Assembly: GCA_020632885.1 (NCBI GenBank)
Contig: JACKEQ010000060.1
Span: forward strand, 1 to 16,253
Direction of reading: 5' to 3'
DNA from: Alphaproteobacteria bacterium
GTDB lineage: Bacteria; Myxococcota_A; UBA796; GCA-2862545
Length of the DNA: 16,253 nucleotides
Shown: piece after piece, positions 7,449-14,006 of the stretch
Numbering within the stretch: the first letter of the stretch is position 1
How the letters are laid out: every line of letters begins with the position of its first letter
The notes under the pieces: generated by a model
Database searches by the model: none
The model's input: the letters and a program-made list of their open reading frames with translations, nothing else
What the model was told of the DNA's origin: nothing
Translations under genes and position numbers: made by a program

Positions 7449-8458
7449 CCGCGCGGGGGCGCCCGGAACGCGTGCCCGAAGAGGAACTGGAACGGCAGGT
7501 GGAGCCGCTCGGCCCAGGCGGTCTCGTGGTGCCTCGCCCCCGGGAACGACAGGTGGAGCAGGTCGCGACCCATCGTGAAGCCGCGCGCCAGGAGCGCGTC
7601 GCGCATCGCCACCGTCGCCTCGTGGTTGTCGCCCGGCCACCCGGAGTCGAGGTACACCCGGATCCCCTCCGGACGGGGCTCCCGCCAGACCGCGCTCTCC
7701 ATGTCGTCACGCAGGCCGAAGCTCGACGACAGGCACGCGGCCATCCCGAACACGTCGGGGCGGCTCCAGGCCAGCCAGAAGGAGGCCACCCCGCCCAGCG
7801 AGCTGCCCATCACCGCGGTCGCGTCGGGCGCCGTCAGCGTGCGGTACCGCTGGTCGATCTCCGGCTTCACCACGGCGCACAGCTCGTCCGAGTACCCCTG
7901 CCAGCCCGGCGGGGTGTACTCCTGCTCCCGGCGCTCGGGGCTCGCATAGACCGCGACCACGATGACCCGGTCGACGATGTGCACCGCGTCGAGCAGATCG
8001 AGCGTCTCGTCCACCTGCCACTCGACCCCCGAGAAGGCCTCCTCGGGGAAGAACACGTTCGCGCCGTCGTGGACGTACAGCGTCGGGTAGCACTTGAGCG
8101 TGTTCTCGACGTACCCCGGCGGGGTGTAGACCCGGACCGTGCGCGTCCCGATCTGGAACCGGTCGCTGATGGCGCCCTTGGGGCCTCCGTCGAAGTGCGG
8201 GTAGATCCATCGCTCCTCGGCGGACGCGATCCCGTTGGCGCCGACCGACCAGTGGAACCCGCCGCCCCGGTGCCGGCAGACCTTGAAGTAGATGTGCGGC
8301 CGATCCCCGTCGTGGACCTCGAAGGACCAGGTGGCCCCGTCGTCCGCGACCGTGACCGGCTCCACGTCCGTGTCCCAGTCCAGCGACGTGCGCAGGACGA
8401 TGCGGTCGCCCTCCCGCGCGGGGTATCTGACATGGATGCGGAACGTGCGTGCGGTCAT
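7445..8458 (-). CDS. Alpha/beta-hydrolase esterase (Esterase D/enterochelin-esterase type) with N-terminal beta domain
   Basis: A 337-residue hydrolase probably acting on an ester substrate. Residues about 3-90 resemble an early-set/carbohydrate-binding-like beta domain (WSFEV, IYFKV, W70). From about 105 the Esterase (PF00756) fold begins: RVYTPPGY, then YPTLYVHDG (124-132). The nucleophile is Ser220 in GSSLGG. The acid is probably Asp271 (VYLDSG), and the His is probably His310 in HHETAW (310-315). All triad residues are present. No signal peptide is visible, so it is likely cytoplasmic unless the start is wrong. ATG 8458 fits the domain start; a TAGGCT hexamer lies ten bases upstream. The 5' end overlaps the divergent sulfatase-like gene by 23 bases with the chosen starts. 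Substrate unknown; siderophore and sugar esters are options. Confidence 0.85.
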   Translation of the reverse strand: MTARTFRIHVRYPAREGDRIVLRTSLDWDTDVEPVTVADDGATWSFEVHDGDRPHIYFKVCRHRGGGFHWSVGANGIASAEERWIYPHFDGGPKGAISDRFQIGTRTVRVYTPPGYVENTLKCYPTLYVHDGANVFFPEEAFSGVEWQVDETLDLLDAVHIVDRVIVVAVYASPERREQEYTPPGWQGYSDELCAVVKPEIDQRYRTLTAPDATAVMGSSLGGVASFWLAWSRPDVFGMAACLSSSFGLRDDMESAVWREPRPEGIRVYLDSGWPGDNHEATVAMRDALLARGFTMGRDLLHLSFPGARHHETAWAERLHLPFQFLFGHAFRAPPRG

Positions 8459-9800
8459 GGTGGCGGCCAGCCTAGCCTGTTCGGTGGGGTGCCGGACCGG
8501 GAGCACGCCCACCCACCCGCTCGGGCCGACCGGCACGACGACGACCGAGGAGCTCGGCCCGGCGCTGGTCTTCGAGGGGGATCCACCCCGCAACCTGCTG
8601 GTGATCAGCATCGACACGCTGCGTCGCGACGCCCTCGGCCGCTACGGCGGGCCCTCCACCCCGACCCTCGATCGCCTCCTGGGCGAGGGGGTCGCGCTCG
8701 ACCAGCACGTCCAGTGCAGCAACTGGACCTTCCCGAGCACCACCTGCACCCAGGCGGGGCGGTACCTCGACGACCTCGGCGTGGTGCCGTCGATCGCGGG
8801 CAGCCGGGCCTCCCTGCCGCCCCTGCCCAGCCTGGCGCGAGCGCTCCACGACGAGGGGTTCACCACGCTCTTGTCGACCGCCAGCGTCTACCTGTCGTCC
8901 GAACGCAACAACGCCCAGGGGTACGACGAGGACCAGCTGACCGGCGTGCGCTACGCGCTCGGCCTCTGGGAGCAGGGGCGCGACATGCTGCAGGCCGCGA
9001 TGGACCGCGGCGGGGTGGATCGGTGGCTGCTCCACGTGCACGTCGTCGAGCCACACGAGGCCTACGCTCCGCCCGAGTCCTACCTGTCCGCGCTCGACGA
9101 CCTGCCCCCCGACCCCTGGGATCTCGGCAACCACGAGACCGTGTACGACATGCTCGCGACCTGGCCCGACCTCGACCCCGAGCAGCAGGCGCTGATGGTG
9201 AGCCTGCAGCGCGCCCGCTACGCCGGCGAGGTCCAATACCTGGACGACCAGCTCACCGAGGTGCTCGCGGAGGCGGAGTCCCTCGGGTGGTTGGACGACA
9301 CGCTGGTGATGCTGTGGACCGACCACGGCGAGGCCTTCTTCGAGCACGGCCACCCGACCCACGCGTGGACGCTGCACGCCCAGGAGAACGACGCGATCGC
9401 CGGGTTCTGGGCCAAGGGCCTCGAGCCTGTCGGCTGGGACGGCCCCACGACCGCGATCGACCTGGCGCCGACCGCCATCGCCGCGCTCGGGCTGCCCGTC
9501 CCCGACGTGTTCGACGGGGAGGTCGTGGGCACGGCCGACCCGCAGCGGGCCCGCTTCACGGTGGTGGACGGTCGCGCCGGCGTCCAGCAGGCGGTCCTGC
9601 AGGGCCCGGACAAGCTGTTGTACGACTGGTCCACCGGCCAGCTCGCGCTGTACGACCGGACCGCCGATCCTCGCGAGCTGAACGACCTCGCCGCGCGCCG
9701 GCCGGATCGGGTGAGGGAGCTGTACGACCTGCTGGCGCCCCGAGTCGATCGGCTTGGACCCCTGGTGTCGGCCAGGCCCGTCCCGCCCACGGGGTTGTGA
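8436..9800 (+). CDS. Sulfatase-superfamily lipoprotein with Thr nucleophile position
   Basis: The 454-residue product is an alkaline phosphatase-superfamily (sulfatase-like) hydrolase or transferase. The N-terminus MRNVRAVMVAASLACSVGC fits a lipoprotein signal with Cys19 lipidated, so an envelope location is expected. Metal-site candidates are D60 (ISIDTLR), D296-H297 (WTDHGEAF) and H304 (EHGHPTH), with H207 (EPHEAY) nearby. At the nucleophile position the classical Cys/Ser-x-Pro-Ser-Arg motif reads Thr98-F-P-S-T, so formylglycine cannot form; Thr nucleophiles are known in relatives that are phosphotransferases or phosphodiesterases. The C-terminal ALYDRTADPRELNDLA (404-419) is a standard sulfatase tail. 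ATG 8436 is preferred over ATG 8457 because it keeps the Arg residues of the signal. Confidence 0.85.
   Translation: MRNVRAVMVAASLACSVGCRTGSTPTHPLGPTGTTTTEELGPALVFEGDPPRNLLVISIDTLRRDALGRYGGPSTPTLDRLLGEGVALDQHVQCSNWTFPSTTCTQAGRYLDDLGVVPSIAGSRASLPPLPSLARALHDEGFTTLLSTASVYLSSERNNAQGYDEDQLTGVRYALGLWEQGRDMLQAAMDRGGVDRWLLHVHVVEPHEAYAPPESYLSALDDLPPDPWDLGNHETVYDMLATWPDLDPEQQALMVSLQRARYAGEVQYLDDQLTEVLAEAESLGWLDDTLVMLWTDHGEAFFEHGHPTHAWTLHAQENDAIAGFWAKGLEPVGWDGPTTAIDLAPTAIAALGLPVPDVFDGEVVGTADPQRARFTVVDGRAGVQQAVLQGPDKLLYDWSTGQLALYDRTADPRELNDLAARRPDRVRELYDLLAPRVDRLGPLVSARPVPPTGL
8469..8474 (-). promoter_or_regulatory. TAGGCT -10-like hexamer before the esterase gene
   Basis: On the minus strand TAGGCT ends ten bases before ATG 8458, inside the coding start of the divergent sulfatase-like gene. 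It matches the hexamers before 3617 and 9836. No strong -35 box is evident. Confidence 0.35.
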
Positions 9801-9823
9801 CCGCTCCGCGACCGCGCAGGGTG

Positions 9824-9829
9824 TAGGCT
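9824..9829 (+). promoter_or_regulatory. TAGGCT -10-like hexamer before the Ser/Thr kinase gene
   Basis: In the 35-base gap after the sulfatase-like gene, TAGGCT ends six bases before the GTG start at 9836. There is no Shine-Dalgarno sequence between them. This arrangement fits a leaderless transcript, but no -35 box at 16-18 bases is convincing. Confidence 0.4.
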
Positions 9830-9835
9830 TCCCGC

Positions 9836-11011
9836 GTGGCCATCGTCCTGGTGGGAGACCGGTACCAGATCACGCGCCGGCTGGGCAAGGGCGGGATGTC
9901 CCGGGTCTACCTCGCGTGGGACAGCCGGCTGAGGATGTGGGGCGCCCTCAAGGTGATGTCGCGCGAGGCGGTGTCCGACGAGGTGCTCCGCAACCGGTTC
10001 GCACAGGAGGCGCGGGTGATGGCCCGCCTCTCCCACCCGCACCTGATCCGGCTGTTCGACCTGCGGGACGACGTCGAGACGCCGTACATGGCCATGGAGT
10101 ACATGGAGGGCGGCACGGTCGCTCGGCGGCTGACCCGCGGACCGCTCCACCCGCAGCAGGCGCTGACCATCGCCGCCCAGCTGTGCAGCGCGCTGGGAGC
10201 CGCCCACGACGCGGGCATCGTCCACCGGGACGTGAAGCCACAGAACCTGCTCCTGGACCGCGTCGGCCACATGAAGCTCGCGGACTTCGGGGTGGCGCAG
10301 GCGGCCGGCGACACGCGGATGACGATGTCCAACATGTCGCTGGGCACCCTGGCCTACATGCCGCCCGAGCAGCAGCGCGACGCCTCCAAGGTCGACCACC
10401 GCGCGGACATCTACGGCGCCGGCGCGACGCTGTTCGCGATGCTCACCGCCCGCCGTCCGACCGCGCTGGTCGCCGCGGACCGCGACCGGGCGCTGGACGG
10501 GTTGCCGGAGGCGACGCGGGATCTGGTGACGACGGCGACCGCGGCCGACCCGGGCGACCGCTACGCGACGGCGGCGGCCTTCGAGGCGGCGCTGCGGGAC
10601 GCGCTGAACCGCGTGGAGCGGACCGAGCTCGACGCCACCTCGCTCATCGTGACCACCGACCCGGTGCCGACGGGCCCCCCTCGGACCGGCGACACCGACG
10701 ACGATCTCGACGACGACGACTTCGGCGGCACCACGCGGCGCTGGCGGCCGGTCACACGGCCACCGGAGTCGTCGAGCCCCTCGATGATCAAGACGATGCT
10801 GATCGACGAGGAGGACTCGAACCAGCCCTCGTCGCCGGCCGTCGCCTCGTTCGATCGGCCCGCCCCCACGCCCACGCCCGCCGTGCGCACGCGCAGGTGG
10901 CCGACGGTGCTGGCGGTCGTCGTGCTCGTCGCCGGCCTCGTCAGCTGCGCCGGCCTGTGCGCGGGCGGTGCGCTCGGCGGTCTCGGAGGTATCGGCTGGG
11001 GGATGATGTAG
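9836..11011 (+). CDS. Membrane-anchored Ser/Thr protein kinase (Hanks type, PknB-like)
   Basis: A 391-residue kinase that should phosphorylate Ser/Thr of partner proteins at the inner face of the membrane. The catalytic domain spans about 8-258 and keeps all key residues: glycine loop LGKGGMSRVY (16-25), ATP-binding Lys39 (ALKVM), catalytic loop HRDVKPQN (130-137, Asp132), DFG at 150-152 and PPE at 176-178. After it comes an acidic, Asp-rich linker (about 285-296), a Ser/Pro-rich stretch, a basic RTRRW stop-transfer-like segment and a single membrane helix (about 355-377), with only a short Gly-rich tail outside. There is no PASTA or other sensor domain. The start is GTG 9836. It ends three bases from the convergent methyltransferase stop. 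Confidence 0.93.
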   Translation: MAIVLVGDRYQITRRLGKGGMSRVYLAWDSRLRMWGALKVMSREAVSDEVLRNRFAQEARVMARLSHPHLIRLFDLRDDVETPYMAMEYMEGGTVARRLTRGPLHPQQALTIAAQLCSALGAAHDAGIVHRDVKPQNLLLDRVGHMKLADFGVAQAAGDTRMTMSNMSLGTLAYMPPEQQRDASKVDHRADIYGAGATLFAMLTARRPTALVAADRDRALDGLPEATRDLVTTATAADPGDRYATAAAFEAALRDALNRVERTELDATSLIVTTDPVPTGPPRTGDTDDDLDDDDFGGTTRRWRPVTRPPESSSPSMIKTMLIDEEDSNQPSSPAVASFDRPAPTPTPAVRTRRWPTVLAVVVLVAGLVSCAGLCAGGALGGLGGIGWGMM

Positions 11012-11014
11012 GGG

Positions 11015-12051
11015 TCAGCGCTCGGCGACGACCAGGCGGACGACGTAGAGCTGGTGGTGACGCGGGCCGTGCGACCGGACCCAGGGCAGGCCGTCCACGT
11101 CCTGCACGACGGTCAGCCCCTCGTCCTCGAGCAGGTCCACCAGCGCCTCGTCGGTGCCGCCCACCGCGCCCAGCGCCGGGTCCGGCGTGCAGAGCACGAG
11201 GCGCCCACCCGGACGCAGCACCCGCGCGACCTCGGCCACGAAGGCGCCGGGGTCGTCGAGCAGGTCGATCACGTTGGCCGCCACCACCGTCCCGAAGGCC
11301 TCCGACGCGACCGGAAGCGCCTCCGCCAGCCCCACGACGGGCGTCGCGTCCGTGCCGGCCGTGGCGCGCAGCAGCGCACGGACCGACCGGTCGACCACCA
11401 CCAGGGGACGTGCGGCGATCCGCCGCGTGGCCGTGCCCGCGCCGCACCCGATCTCGAGGACCGGACCCGAACCCAGCGCGGCCACGAGCCGCTCCACGAC
11501 CTCCGTGCGCCGCGCCAGCAGCTCGGCCACGAGCCGCTCGGAGGGACCGGCCACGACGTCGACCGCGCCCTCCTCGTCCGCGAGGAAGTCGTCGTCGATC
11601 GGGTCGTCGCCCACCCCGCGCACCGCGGCGCAGAACTCACCCAGCAGCGCCACGTCGTCGGCGCCGAGCCGCCCGGCATCGCCTCGGCCAGCAGCGCGAC
11701 CGCCGCGTCCAGCTCGTCGCCCAGGTCGCGGACCCCCTCCGGGCGCCCGGGATCGAGCTCGGCGTCGTGCATGAAGCAGTACAGCTCCTCGGCGGAGGGA
11801 GGAGGGGCACCGACCGCCCGCACCGCGCTCCCCTGGACGACCGGACGCGTGCTGCTCAGGCGGTCCTCCCACCACAGCTCGGCGCCGCCCGCCCGCTTCA
11901 GCCAGGCGCCCACGTCGTCGGGCGGATCGTCCAGCACCCAGCGCTCGCCCCCGGGCAGCGCCAACACCACGTGATCGTCCCGCTCCTCGCGCTCGACCCC
12001 CGGCCAGGCGTGGGACAGGGTCCGGAAGGCAGGCAGCTCGCGTGAGCGCAC
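11015..12051 (-). CDS. SAM-dependent class I methyltransferase, interrupted by a 1-nt frameshift
   Basis: Two overlapping frames together make one protein of about 345 residues. Frame one begins at GTG 12051 behind an excellent AGGAGGT site (12062-12056) and reads sensibly to MPG at about residue 125-127. Then the sensible sequence continues in another frame from RLGADDVALL. One base appears to be missing between 11672 and 11671. The second part holds the SAM-binding motif I (VLEIGCGAGTA), the acidic VVVDRS strand end, and VARVLRPGGRLVLCTPDP, typical of Methyltransf_11/UbiE-like enzymes. The N-terminal 125 residues are unfamiliar. The substrate is unknown. The span 1037 is one base short of a whole number of codons. 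A sequencing or assembly indel is most likely; a real inactivating mutation is possible. Confidence 0.8.
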
Positions 12052-12055
12052 GGGG

Positions 12056-12062
12056 ACCTCCT
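12056..12062 (-). promoter_or_regulatory. Strong Shine-Dalgarno site of the methyltransferase gene
   Basis: AGGAGGT on the minus strand sits four bases before GTG 12051 and overlaps the stop codon of the upstream gene. It decides the start and shows coupled expression with the upstream gene. Confidence 0.75.
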
Positions 12063-12510
12063 AGTGGGTGGGCAGCATCCGCCAGGGCTTGGGGAACCAC
12101 GCGAAGCGGTCGCCGAGGTCCACGAGCCCGTCGTAGGCGATGCCTGCGTCAGCGCCCGGCTCGGCGATGCGCCACCGGTACCAGACCGGCCCCTCGCGCA
12201 GGAAGGGCACGACCGCCGCGTACCCCCCGGGGAACTCGGGGTGGTCGGCCAGCTCGTCGATCCACGCCGCCCACACCGTCAGCTCGGTCTGCGCAGCCGT
12301 CGGGAAGTGCAGCTCCACCTCGGGCCGGAACGCGGCGAACAGCTCGGACGCGGCCTGCTCGACCGCGGGCGCCACCTCGGGGCGGAAGACCAGCGCCGCG
12401 TCACCCGGGCGGGGCGCCAGGCGCTCCCTCACCAGCGAGCCCACCGTCCGCGTCCGGCAGGACAGCACGAACCGCTCGAGGAGCGCGACGGCGGCGGGCG
12501 AGGGCGTCAC
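12061..12510 (-). CDS. Conserved-looking protein of unknown function, translationally coupled to infA
   Basis: A 149-residue protein I do not recognise. Its GTG start overlaps the infA stop in the sequence GTGA (12510-12507), the mark of translational coupling. The N-terminal part is helical and Arg-rich (LLERFVLSCRTRTVGSLVRERL); the C-terminal part is rich in Trp, Tyr and Phe (VWAAWIDELADHPEFPGG, WYRWRIAEPG, WFPKPWRM). No signal peptide or membrane helix is seen, so it is probably cytoplasmic. The reading frame is real on grounds of tight operon packing and natural amino-acid composition. It lies between infA and the methyltransferase gene, all on the same strand; no function can be deduced. 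Confidence 0.7.
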   Translation of the reverse strand: MTPSPAAVALLERFVLSCRTRTVGSLVRERLAPRPGDAALVFRPEVAPAVEQAASELFAAFRPEVELHFPTAAQTELTVWAAWIDELADHPEFPGGYAAVVPFLREGPVWYRWRIAEPGADAGIAYDGLVDLGDRFAWFPKPWRMLPTH

Positions 12511-12725
12511 TTGTGGCGGAAGACGATCCGACCCTTGGTCAGGTCGTACGGCGACACGGCCACCGTCACCCGGTCGCCGAGGACCACGCGGATGCGGTAC
12601 CGGCGCAGCTTGCCAGCCAGGTGCGCGTGCACCTCTGTCCCCGCGTCCGTGGTCACCAGGAAGTGCCCACCCGGGAACACCTCCTGGATGATGCCCTCGA
12701 TCTCGATCAGGTCGTCCGAAGCCAA
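12507..12725 (-). CDS. infA: Translation initiation factor IF-1
   Basis: The 72-residue product has exactly the usual IF-1 length and an S1-like OB fold. IF-1 binds the 30S A site and aids initiator tRNA selection. Recognisable elements are DLIEIEGIIQEVFPGGHFLV (5-24), AHLAGKLRRYRIRVVLGDRVTV and the near-universal SPYDLTKGRI (58-67). The start codon is TTG at 12725, which is unusual for this essential gene, but it has a perfect GGAGG seven bases upstream (12737-12733). It follows tgt by 54 bases on the same strand and overlaps the next gene by four bases. A TTAGACC sequence in the gap (around 12748-12754) could be a weak internal promoter. Confidence 0.95.
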   Translation of the reverse strand: MASDDLIEIEGIIQEVFPGGHFLVTTDAGTEVHAHLAGKLRRYRIRVVLGDRVTVAVSPYDLTKGRIVFRHK

Positions 12726-12732
12726 GTGCTCT

Positions 12733-12737
12733 CCTCC
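12733..12737 (-). promoter_or_regulatory. Shine-Dalgarno site of infA, supporting a TTG start
   Basis: GGAGG on the minus strand lies seven bases before TTG 12725. Optimal spacing identifies TTG as the start; an ATG is not available in frame nearby. Confidence 0.8.
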
Positions 12738-12779
12738 GGGGGCTGGGTCTAACCCGCCGTCGACCGCCCGCCACCGCGC

Positions 12780-13934
12780 TCAGTCTTCGTGGTCCTCGCG
12801 GCTCGGCTTGCCCTTCCGGGGCTTCTCCTGCCGCTCCGCGGGCCAGGTCTCGTGCGCCTTCTGGCGGAAGGACTGGAAGCGTCCCTCGAGGATGGCGGTG
12901 CGCATCTCGGCCATGTACTGGTGGAACCAAGCGATGTTGTGGACCGACACGAGCGTGGCGGCGAGCACCTCGCCCACCCGGAACAGGTGGTGCAGGTAGG
13001 CCCGGCTGAACGTCTTGCAGGTGCTGCACGTGCAGCGGGTGTCGATCGGGTACAGGTCGGAGCGGTACCGGCTGTCCGTGAGCCGCACGCGGCCCATCCA
13101 GCCCCAGGCCACCCCGGACCGGGCGTGCCGCGTCTGGATCACGCAGTCGAACATGTCGATGCCGCGGGCGACACCCTCCACCAGGTCCACCGGGCGGCCG
13201 ACGCCCATCAGGTACCGCGGGCGATCCTGCGGCATGTGCGGCGTGGTCCAGTCGAGCACCTCGACCATCGTGGCGTGGCCCTCGCCGACGGACAGGCCGC
13301 CCACCGCGTACCCGTCGAAGTCGAGCTCGCGGATCTGCTCGGCGCTCCGCTGGCGCAGGTCGGGCCAGAAGCCGCCCTGGACGATGCCGAACAGCGCCTG
13401 GTCCTCGCGGGTGTGGGCCAGGCGGCAGCGCTCCTCCCAGCGGGTCGTGCGCTCGACGCTGTCGGCCGCGTACCCCTTGTCCGTGCCGAACGCGAGGCAC
13501 TCGTCGAACACCATAGCCACGTCCGCGCCGAGCGCCTGCTGGATCTCCATCGAGCGCTCGGGCGTGAGCACCGTCGGCTTGCCGTCCACCTCGTAGCGGA
13601 AGCGGACGCCCTGCTCGTCGACCTCCTTCTCGAGCGAGAAGACCTGGAAGCCGCCCGAATCCGTGAGGATCGGCAGATCCACGCCCATGAACCGGTGGAG
13701 CCCGCCCGCCTTCGCCACGAGCTTCTCTCCGGGCCGCTGGGACAGGTGGTAGGTGTTCGCCAGCAGGATCTGGGTGCCCGTGTCGTCCAGCAACCGTGGA
13801 TGGACCGAGCGGACGGCGGCCTGGGTGCCGACGGGCATGTAGACCGGGGTCTGGATGCGACCGTGGGGGAGGTCGAGCGTGGTCGCGCGCGCGTCGCCGT
13901 CGCGCCCGTCGATCCGGAAGGGGAAGCGGTTCAT
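12780..13934 (-). CDS. tgt: Queuine tRNA-ribosyltransferase (tRNA-guanine transglycosylase)
   Basis: The 384-residue enzyme exchanges guanine 34 of GUN-anticodon tRNAs (Asp, Asn, His, Tyr) for preQ1 in queuosine synthesis. It has the standard family length. Key residues are all visible: Asp92 in TDSGGFQVFSL, FDEC at 143-146, IVQGG (184-188) and the covalent nucleophile Asp263 in GIDMFDCV. The zinc site is Cys301, Cys303, Cys306 (CTCSTCKTFSRAYLHHL) and His332. The segment after the nucleophile reads QTRHARSG instead of the common PTRNARNG. The last 25 residues are a charged, Lys/Arg/Glu-rich extension. ATG 13934 has an AGGGGG site upstream. Tgt heads the minus-strand group with infA and is divergent from the pseudokinase gene. 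Confidence 0.96.
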   Translation of the reverse strand: MNRFPFRIDGRDGDARATTLDLPHGRIQTPVYMPVGTQAAVRSVHPRLLDDTGTQILLANTYHLSQRPGEKLVAKAGGLHRFMGVDLPILTDSGGFQVFSLEKEVDEQGVRFRYEVDGKPTVLTPERSMEIQQALGADVAMVFDECLAFGTDKGYAADSVERTTRWEERCRLAHTREDQALFGIVQGGFWPDLRQRSAEQIRELDFDGYAVGGLSVGEGHATMVEVLDWTTPHMPQDRPRYLMGVGRPVDLVEGVARGIDMFDCVIQTRHARSGVAWGWMGRVRLTDSRYRSDLYPIDTRCTCSTCKTFSRAYLHHLFRVGEVLAATLVSVHNIAWFHQYMAEMRTAILEGRFQSFRQKAHETWPAERQEKPRKGKPSREDHED

Positions 13935-14006
13935 GACACCCCCTGACACGACCCGGAGTCGGTGGCTACCGCGTCGGCACCGGTCTGGGGTACCATCGCC
14001 CCTGCG

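Noticed and set aside
8292..8435. Longer N-terminus for the sulfatase-like protein from ATG 8292.
   Set aside because: It would overlap the esterase gene deeply and bury the lipoprotein signal inside the protein.
9836..11011. Kinase as a pseudokinase like its distant neighbour.
   Set aside because: Lys39, Asp132, Asn137 and DFG 150-152 are all intact.
11664..11680. Programmed ribosomal frameshift in the methyltransferase gene.
   Set aside because: No slippery heptamer or clear stimulatory structure recognised; an indel in a GC run explains it more simply.
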